From Centrapalus pauciflorus (Eukaryota > Streptophyta > Magnoliopsida > Asterales > Asteraceae), in contig JAANYP010000722.1 of NCBI GenBank assembly GCA_020465985.1, forward strand, positions 809,001-873,000: a stretch of DNA of 64,000 bases, written 5' to 3'. The translations under genes were made by a program, and so were the position numbers. The number at the start of each line of letters is the position of its first letter. The stretch's first letter is position 1. Shown piece after piece: positions 56,301 through 64,000 of this stretch. Under the pieces are notes generated by a model. The model saw nothing but the letters and a program-made list of their open reading frames with translations. It had not been told where the DNA came from and made no database searches.

Positions 56301-59127
56301 GTTGGGTTACTCGAAAAGGGATTGGAGAAACTATCGTGGAAGGGGAGGTCCACGTTATGAAAATGCAATCAGTTTTATCGGTTGTAGGTTAAAAGAATAC
56401 TAAATTTGTGACATTTTTTTTGTTAAGGTTTTTAATACTATGAAAAATGGGTGGGAGTTTATTTCAAAAAAATTGGCACTACAAACAAAGTGTCATTTAG
56501 TGACACATGCTTTTAGTGACATAAAAATAAGTGTCACTATATCTTACTTTTAGTGACACTTATAAAAAGAGTAGGTAAAGAGTAATCTTTTACCCACACT
56601 TTCTTTTTTAGTGACACAAAATTTTTGTCATAAAATACTTGAGACCTATACCCACATACTTTTTTAGTCACTAAATATCTATAGTCACTCCACTTTTACC
56701 CACTCTTTTTGTTGTGTAGGTAAAAGATTTTGATACCTATAGTGACATTTTTTTGACAAAAATGACATGTAGTAAAAAACTAAACTAGAACGTTACATTT
56801 TTTTAAAAATGAAATCTGTATCAAGCAAATTGTTTTTTGGATTTTTTTTAAATACTATGTAAGTATTTTATTTTTTGGTCGTCGACCTGTTTGTTTAAAT
56901 GGACTGATTTTGCTACCTCTTAACAAGATATAAAAGTTTGATACTTTTTTTCCAATGGCAGAAGTAATTAAACTGTTATATTTTCATATTTTTGTCATTT
57001 GATTCATCAGACATTATTTTTTCAAGACAATGAAGCACAATGAATATGAACATATAAACAAAATATAAATGGACACTAATTTTTTTTAATATGAAGGATG
57101 TAAAATTCAAACTAAGCCATAGAATCAATAGACCTTGTCAAAATTGTACCGAACTGGAATATACACCAAATAATTTGGTTCTTAATTCCTATTTTATTAA
57201 TTTATCAATTAAAATTTATATTTGGCTGATTGTATGTATTGATTAATAATGTACAATTACACCAAACAAACTAATAGCATCTGTAGTAGTTAAACTTTGA
57301 GACGGTTTCATAAAATATTATCCACATAACTAATCTATATTCCTTAACCTAATTTAAAATCTTAATCTAAATATAAAACAACAAATTAAATAATCCATTT
57401 ATAGAACGTAAAGTCACTATAAAGAAAGAAATTAATCAGTTAGAGCCACCAAATAAGAAACTTAAAATGGTTATAAACTTAAACATGGTTTGAGTTATAA
57501 ACTCAAACCATTAAAGTGTAATGATAATTTATATTATAAACTTGATGACGTGTTTATGATTTAAATCGTTATTACAAATGTTTGGAATGAACCTGGTTTT
57601 TTTTAAGGAAGAATTTCATGTATATCCTTGTAAACCTCTATTATTACATATATATCCTTACAAAATTCTTTATTACATATATATCCTTACAAACCTTTAA
57701 AACTCACTAATATATCCAAATATCTAATTTATAACTATTAAATCATTTTAAAAATATCAAAAAACTATTTTTGTAATTAATTTAACTAAAATTCCTTAAA
57801 TACCCTTCACTTTGAATAGTAAACAAAATCAAAAAATGCTTTTGCAAGAGGGGAAAAAAAAAAGCAGAAAGGTAAGTTGTTTGAGCCCCTCTTCTTTTTC
57901 TTTTTCTTTTTTCTTTTCTTAAACTTGAAGTACAAAATACTGAATTCAATGAAAAATAGTTAAAAATTTCAACTTAATCATCAAATTGTTTATACTGTTG
58001 AACTTTCAACTAAAAAATGATATTAAAATATGTTGTTTCCAATTACATCCAATTAGAAACACCAAATTAGCTAATAGGATTTATTCAATTATAATTTACA
58101 CACAACAATGACACGATAATAAAACAAAGAAGAAATGTTTAATTATGATTCTAAAATCTATGATACGGCTCTAGAAATCTTTAGCGAATGTTGTGTGAAA
58201 CATACTAGGCAAACAAGACAGGAATATAAAAAATAATCTTAAATTATTACCACGATAGAAAATAATATATATGTGCTAATATATTACAATTCAAATTATG
58301 AAATGAAGTGTCAAACGCACCCACTCTGATTTTGTTTCCTATTCAGTGAAAGGTATTTAGGGAATTTTAGTTAAATTAATTACAAAAATAGTTTTTTGAT
58401 ATTTTTAAAATGATTTAATAATTATAAATTAGATATTTGGATATATTAGTGAGTTTTAAAGGTTTGTAAGGATATATATGTAATAAGGAATTTTGTAAGG
58501 ATATATATATGTAATAATGGAGGTTTACAAGGATATACATGAAATTCTTCCTTTTTTTAATTAGTTCCAATTTAACATTAAACATTCTTCTAGAAGGGTC
58601 TGGAAGGCTGATGATAATTAGATAATATCATCGATCTTAACCGATTTGTTGATGAAATTCAATAAAAAAAAAAGGGGTATGGATTATTAAGAAGAAGATA
58701 TTATTTACCTGAGAATTATTGATGGTTTGAGAAATTGCGAGAGTCAATTTAGAAGTGATGTCACTGTGTGTAAGTGTGTATGTTCTTGGAAGATTTGCAG
58801 GGTGCTTCTTCTCATCAACTCCAAGAAACAACACCTTCAACTTTGATGCTTCAAATATTGATGGCCCAAATAATCTTGCTACCTGATCATAAATCATAAT
58901 ACACCAAATTAAACCCTTTAATTAATTATAATTATTCTTTCCATCAAGAAAATATAAATAAACTTTAAAAAAAAAAAAAAAAAAGGAATGATTTTGATTA
59001 CAGGGGAATGAGTTTTCTTGGTGAGAAGCCTGGTTGATGATCTTTTGAAGATGAACACAGAGGATTGATGGTGATCAATAAATGAAGAAGAAAGGTTTGG
59101 TTTTGAAGGGAGGATCAGATACCCCAT
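53327..59127 (-). CDS. SGR: STAY-GREEN protein (chlorophyll a Mg-dechelatase), 256 aa, four exons
   Basis: Exons on the minus strand: 59127-59002, 58882-58709, 53895-53728 and 53629-53327, all GT-AG and all phase 0. Exon 1 encodes a Ser-rich, basic plastid transit-like start (MGYLILPSKP). Exon 2 has VARLFGPSIFEASKLKVLFL and SQTINNSQ. Exon 3 has LQGWYNKFYRDEVVAEW, HVHCHISGGHFLLDL and FIFTKELP. Exon 4 has NLLNNHPELQEALVWVYFHS, VECWGPL and a Cys-rich motif CHEDCSCCF with IPW. That Cys-rich motif separates SGR/NYE1 proteins from the shorter SGR-like ones. The enzyme removes magnesium from chlorophyll a in senescing chloroplasts and helps destabilise light-harvesting complexes. Intron 2 is 4813 bp and packed with MITEs; introns 1 and 3 are 119 and 98 bp. 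No coding lesion seen. Confidence 0.95.
54580..55080. repeat. Degenerate foldback in SGR intron 2
   Basis: The left part, ACACAAAAACCTTCAAGTTGG, and the right part, AAATTATCCAACTGAC with GGTTAGGGATTTTAA, are decayed relatives of the MULE-type element at 8695. A (CCTCCA)-type run lies at 54778-54806. Confidence 0.5.
55158..55472. mobile_element. Tourist-like MITE in SGR intron 2
   Basis: Ends GGGGGCGTTTGGTTCGCAGA and, inverted, CGCGAACCAAACGCCCCC. The 3-bp duplication TAA lies at 55155-55157 and 55473-55475. Long internal inverted homology around GATTTGCATTT and AAATCC. Confidence 0.85.
55715..56020. repeat. Degenerate foldback remnant in SGR intron 2
   Basis: AGGGTTTTGTGCAAAAAACC and later AAACCCCTAAGTTGGTCATT resemble the same GCAAAAAACCCTCAACTT family as 8695-9209. 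The right end is unclear. Confidence 0.4.
56477..56774. mobile_element. CACTA-type MITE in SGR intron 2
   Basis: Starts CACTACAAACAAAGTGTCAT and ends ATGACATGTAGTA. The internal blocks (AGTGTCACTATATCTTACTT, TTTTACCCACACTTT, TTGTTGTGTAGGTAAAAGAT) are shared with 25990-26470, but without the TA tract. Confidence 0.75.
57607..58551. mobile_element. Mutator-like foldback element in SGR intron 2 (945 bp)
   Basis: Arms of about 230 bp start GGAAGAATTTCATGTATATC and are inverted at the right end. The 9-bp repeat TTTTTTTAA lies at 57598-57606 and 58552-58560, low-complexity but in the right place. The centre is AT-rich with no transposase. Confidence 0.75.
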
Positions 59128-59230
59128 TCTCTTTCTTTTATATAAATCTTGAAACAACAAGTCAGACACTAAAGTAATGTCACACACAAACACCAAGAAC
59201 ACACAGTGAATATATATTATATAAAATAAG
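59128..59230 (-). promoter_or_regulatory. Likely SGR leader and core promoter
   Basis: The minus strand has TATATAATATATA at about 59209-59221, some 85 nt before the start codon, which would give a 5' UTR of about 50-60 nt. A second TTTATATAAAAG lies only about 15 nt from the ATG and is too close to be the TATA box. Confidence 0.4.
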
Positions 59231-59972
59231 AATAATAATAATAATAATTAATGGGTAGTTTTAGTTATATGAAAGTTGGAGGGAGGAGTGGCGTGTTGGT
59301 TTTAAAAGGTTGAAGTTGCTTCAAAGTCGCAAATATTGGTGAGGAAGCATACCACGTTTTTCCATATTTCTTTGTTTTACTCAAAAATGTCTTTGTTGAT
59401 TTTAGGAAATACTACGATGACCGAATTTGCACGCCACAACTTTGGTGGTTTTACATGCAAAGAATGGCTCACCGGATCAAAATTTATGTGAACCGACCAA
59501 ATATTGAGTGATTCGGATCCTATAATTTGGTTTTATTAGTATTACTTAGATTAGATTAATAATAGTTACTGGATAAGATTTAATTTTTCATTCGACTACA
59601 TTAATTCAATTGAAGTAGTAAATATATATATAATACATTACATTAAGTATTGTCTAAAAAAGTCAATGACCTTCGATGAACGAAAAACTCATTTTATCGT
59701 AATCGAATGGGACCAGGTCGGTTCCCGGTTCATTAATTTGATTGTTAGTTTTACTGGGTTTGATCCGGTTGTTCTTGGAGAATTCTCGTCTATACTTCTT
59801 GTGTCTTTGGAGTTTGATCTAGTAATACAATTGCCTTTCAAAACAAATGGAATTATTACCATGCATACAGTGGACTCGTGAGATAAGCTAATGGGTATGC
59901 ATAATTGATCTAGTCATCCTCTAAATTGGGTCTAAATTAGGATTGTTGGATATGAGATCCAAAAGGTTTAGA
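59231..59972. other. Upstream of SGR, no gene seen
   Basis: AT-rich, with an (AAT)-like run at about 59230-59248. A short open frame at 59666-59881 has no protein-like features. Confidence 0.4.
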
Positions 59973-59980
59973 TAGATAAT

Positions 59981-60263
59981 TCAGGGCGGTCCTGAGCAAG
60001 GTCAACAAGGGTAATCGCCCAAGGCCCATTAATCGTAGGGGCCCATTCTCAAAAAATCTATTATATACTTTGGTCTATTAACGATTAAATAAGGTTATTG
60101 ACTTGCAAAAATTTTAAATTTAACATTATATAATTATAAGTTTTTTGTTGTTAATTTATCATTTTTACTTAAACTTTACATATCTTAAATATACATACAT
60201 ATTTGTAGGGCCCATTTTAAGTTTTTGCCCAGTGCCTCAAAAATGATTGGACCGGGCCTGTTG
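59981..60263. mobile_element. hAT-type MITE, about 283 bp
   Basis: The 8-bp repeat TAGATAAT lies at 59973-59980 and 60264-60271. Ends TCAGGGCGGTCCTGAGC and, inverted, GGACCGGGCCTGTTG. GGGCCCATT motifs sit near both ends. Confidence 0.65.
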
Positions 60264-60271
60264 TAGATAAT

Positions 60272-61439
60272 TGATGTTGAGTATATGTTCAGATTGATAA
60301 TGCTTTTTTCTTGTCCGTTTTAGAAAGCTAATTGTATGCTGTTTTTGCCTTCTTGATTTAGGAGTTGCTAATATAAAATTAATTGCCCTTGTAGGATATT
60401 TATAATTAATCATTTATTATAAATTTACAAATATGAAAAATTTCAACTTTTCTGCTTAAGGGTTGATAATAATCTTCTCCTATCAAGCTAATTTCTTGAT
60501 AAATAATAGAAAGCTTTTTATTTATACACTATAAACTAATTTCTCGTACACCATATCTTATAATTTTGACCTATAATTTAACTAAATTGTTGTTTATGGA
60601 TTGAATATATGGTTCCTCTTTTTCATTAAAAGTGATGTAAATTAATTGACCTAAAAATTAATTGTTCTAAAGTATGTTGCGTGAAGTAGCACCGTAATAG
60701 AAACCAAAACGTTCCAAATTCAACATCAATAACACGTTGATTAAATTGACATTGACGTTTTGGATGTTTAATGTTTTGTGGTTATCAAGGCGGGGCTACC
60801 TACCTTGATGAGTTAATGGTAATGTGGTCCACCCCTCTCATGAACTTTTTACCAAGTTTCTAATACCACTCCTATGTATTTGTGTAACGTACCTACAACC
60901 AATCTTTGAATTCGCGTTTGAAAAAGTCTTCTAACGTTGTGGAAACTAATAATTAAATAATAGTTGTAACAAAAAGTGCTGCTGGAAATGTATTATTTGG
61001 TTTAACTTCTGTTGTTTGCTATCATAATTATCAAATGATCAGTTTTTAAAGTATTTGGATTTGCGTTTTAACTTGAAAAATGACAAAATAATCACTTATT
61101 AAGCAAAAAAGTTACATTTTTTAACTTATTAAAAAGTGTGGTAGGATTAACTCTAAACACAAATAATTACTTATTAACGTATGTAATCCAAACACTTTAA
61201 ACCAATTATTAGAGTTATTGTAACGTAATAAGCTAATAATCCCGTTAATAAAGCAAAATCAAACACCTTCATTGTCTATGATTTGTATTATTTGCTATAA
61301 TTCATGGCTACAACATATCATACGACATACGGTCTATAATTTGTTTTCTAATACGATCGGATCAGATTGATGGAAGGTCCATCATATCGTATCTTGGATA
61401 TTTATACCTAATCTGAAAATGCATAAAGATTCCTTCATT
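60272..61439. other. Intergenic, no gene seen
   Basis: AT-rich DNA without a supported feature. Confidence 0.5.
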
Positions 61440-62200
61440 TCGTTTATTGAAATGCACTTTTGAACTACGATAAGTATATGTTTTAAGAAACTTCATAAGC
61501 TTTTTATTGAATGTAAACATCCTATGGTGCTATAAGGCTTCAGTCTAACTTCTACATACGCAATATTATTACAACCCAATCGATTCCAATGGAATCTCCA
61601 TTATTCAGTCACCAATAGAGAGCAGTAGAATCATCAATTAACTTTAGTAGTTAACCTAGGTAGAAGGTCCAACAGCGAATTTTTTCATACCTGGAAACGT
61701 TGAACAACTAACGTGTAAGTGATGCTTAGTGGGTACAGAGATTTCATATTCCACAAGTATTTATGTAGCACATATGAGTCACACCGGTGACAGACACTGT
61801 GCATCCCTTCTTACACGAAGTTCAAACACATATATGAAATATATTACAGGTCCACCCTGTCATTCCATAGAACAAATAAATCAATTAAGGCAAAAATTAT
61901 CATGGGGGATGCCCCTTCGGGACCTTGGAGGGATCAACCTTCTGGTCATATAGCCTCGGTAGCATTGAAATATCATTTATAGATCGAAAGCTCATCACGT
62001 TGATGCACAATAAATAAACTGGACATGTAATAAGATGTATGCAAACAACACTATGTATCAAAATATGCACAAGTCAGGAGAGCGTCAAATGAATATGAAA
62101 CAACACGAATGTGATTGGTATCATCCACAAAAAAGGGTTTGGTGAGGTTGACTAGTCAATCAGTCAGGTGACCCCAATTTCACCACGTTTTTTTCCATTT
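61440..62200. other. Possible gypsy LTR remnant
   Basis: More balanced base composition. GTGATGCTTAGTGGGTACAG at about 61719 resembles the CTTAGTGAGTTTATAG stretch inside the chromovirus LTRs of this window. No LTR ends or coding sequence found. Confidence 0.25.
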
Positions 62201-63193
62201 TTCTCCCTTTGTTATTATTCAACTTTTTTATGTTTATTATATATAAATAGAAAACGACAATACATGTATTCATCATTTTTATACATTACAAAATCTTGAG
62301 CAGTTTATTTTTTAATGTTTAAGTAAAATTAAAATAAAGACTATAAACCAAACGGTTAAAATGGATATGGAGAGTTTTTTTCAAAGATTGATTACTAATT
62401 ATAAAAAGGATTTATTTGTGATTGAAATGATTTTAGAGACAAAAACTATAAATTTTAAATTGATGTATTTTGTGAAAGATGAAAGTAGTAGTAGAATCAA
62501 AATTAACACACATCTCAAAATCCGCATGCAAATCAAAGGCCACAAGAATACAGTCCGTTTGACACACCAAAGGAATTAGAATTCATTAAGATAAGATGTG
62601 TTTGGTTCACGGAATAAAATTCATGACTCCATGGATATGTGACCTGTTAGGGTATGAATGTATGATGTATGAGTTTAAGACTTTATGTTTGTACGAAAGC
62701 TTAATTTATATTTTTCAACAATTTTCGTTATAAATATAAATAAAATTCTTTTAAAATATATAAAATGTTCATCTTTACTGATCTCCTCTACTAATATTTA
62801 AAAAGATGATGACATATAAAAATAACAAGTGATATATGTTTTTTTTTTATATTGATTATTTCCTACAATTTATTTTTAATTTTTAAAAAGAGGACAAGCA
62901 CACACATCACATGGAATAACTAATTTATTTGGTTAATGTCATTGGTTTGTCTACTTTAATTTAGGTATTACACATGTGATATGTATGTATATATGTTAGT
63001 TTATTTGATTTTTTATGTTGATTTTCATGTATCTATTGACTCAAAATACACAAATAGTATCATATATGGGATTGTATGTAATAAACATTAAGATCATACA
63101 CTCCTATTATATTAGTATAATATTATCATGTTATCACTTATAACTCCATTTGTTTCCCAATTAATTGTTGCTTATTTTTAAATTATTTTTTTT
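62201..63193. other. Intergenic, no gene seen
   Basis: AT-rich DNA. The open frame at 62361-62579 shows no recognisable family. Confidence 0.5.
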
Positions 63194-63352
63194 AAACAGC
63201 AAACTAGTCTACTACTACTCCTAATCTGCTCATCTGCCCCAAGTAAGGACTTCAAAACTTATATTTACCAACTAAATTTCAAATTGCCTCCGACGGGAGT
63301 CGAACCCGTGGCCTTACACTTCAAACTTTGTCAACTTTGTAACGCTCAATAA
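63194..63352 (-). repeat. tRNA-derived SINE (minus strand)
   Basis: The minus strand holds a perfect RNA polymerase III B box, GGTTCGACTCC (63296-63306), inside a tRNA-like T-arm (ACGGGTTCGACTCCCGT). A downstream body resembles the fragment at 28086-28180. The A box is not clear, and no anticodon arm or folded acceptor exists, so it is not a functional tRNA. Confidence 0.55.
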
Positions 63353-64000
63353 AACAAAAATCTTGCAAGAAAAGGAGTCAAGTGGTTTTGTTTCGTGTGG
63401 TTTTTGGTTCTCTATATATTTTCTTAAAAGTTTAACTTGATCTTACATTTATGGATTTCTTAATAAAATTGGTTATCGGTTAGATCAGGTTTGGTTTAAA
63501 AACATATCCAAACTCGTTTTTATTTTATAAATTAAGCTGTTAATTGTAGGGCCCTTAATTGTACACTATTTTAGGATTGTATTATTCAAATCAAAATCTA
63601 TAAGTATGCAATTGGTCCAACCCAATACCTAACTGGTTTGAAATATCTTCAAGTTCATTGTTATATTTTGTACTCCTCACTTTTGATAAAATAGTATATT
63701 TTGCATTTTCTTTTTTATGAGTTACAATAGCTTTGAATTTTACATTCATAATATCATAATAGAGTTTATATAGTTTATTGTTTTTGAGCAACAATTAAAA
63801 CAAATTTTAGCTGTACGCATTATACTATTATTTATAGTTTTGAAGTCAATATTTGATAATTACATTAGGTCTATTCAGATATTACATTTTTCTATATGAC
63901 CGATAATTTCTCAAAAAGAATATAAATTCGTAAATTTTTATTTATTTATTCTTTATAAGGATTAACATATTTATTAAAAAAGAGGTTATCTCGTAGCCCA
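63353..64000. other. Intergenic, no gene seen
   Basis: AT-rich DNA to the window edge. Confidence 0.5.

Noticed and set aside
57845..57915. Poly-purine and poly-pyrimidine stretch considered as a promoter
   Set aside because: It lies in the centre of the foldback element in SGR intron 2, and no transcript start can be supported.
63280..63352. Possible tRNA gene on the minus strand
   Set aside because: Only the T-arm and B box are convincing. There is no anticodon arm or paired acceptor stem, so a SINE is the better reading.

Overview
This is nuclear DNA of a flowering plant, almost certainly a eudicot. It is AT-rich, its genes have short GT-AG introns, and it carries a chlorophyll-breakdown gene (STAY-GREEN), plant subtilases, a DUF1218 membrane protein and plant Ty3/gypsy and Ty1/copia retrotransposons. 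The family is not certain from sequence alone. Most of the window is transposable-element DNA, with five readable host genes and one host pseudogene.

Layout. 1-7892: a Ty3/gypsy chromovirus on the minus strand (copy A), whose 3' LTR runs off the window. 7893-12347: AT-rich repeat units, a Mutator-like foldback element and (TA)n tracts. 12348-22192: a second complete copy of the same chromovirus (copy B), with a 5-bp target duplication and nearly identical LTRs. Both copies carry a 90-92 bp spliceosomal-type intron inside the reverse transcriptase. 22660-25611: a small four-exon gene for a PB1-domain protein, with three Tourist-like MITEs in or beside it. 28471-29463: a DUF1218 membrane protein gene (minus). 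30018-31507: a 1.5-kb near-perfect palindrome. 33442-34678: two nested hAT-type elements. 35911-37409: foldback elements, two of them embedded in (TA)n tracts. 38435-40789 and 41783-44014: two intronless subtilases in tandem. 44236-49026: a young Ty1/copia element with one uninterrupted 1413-codon ORF, identical LTRs and unusual LTR ends. 49626-50855: an alpha-expansin pseudogene broken by a hAT-type insertion. 53327-59127: a complete four-exon STAY-GREEN gene (minus) whose 4.8-kb second intron is full of MITEs. 59128-64000: mostly gene-poor DNA with a hAT MITE and a tRNA-derived SINE.

The host genes do not form one pathway. STAY-GREEN acts in the chloroplast. The subtilases, the DUF1218 protein and the dead expansin all belong to secretion or cell-wall biology. 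Splice junctions for the PB1, DUF1218 and STAY-GREEN genes were read by eye and keep frame across every intron. LTR differences were also counted by eye, so derived ages are rough.
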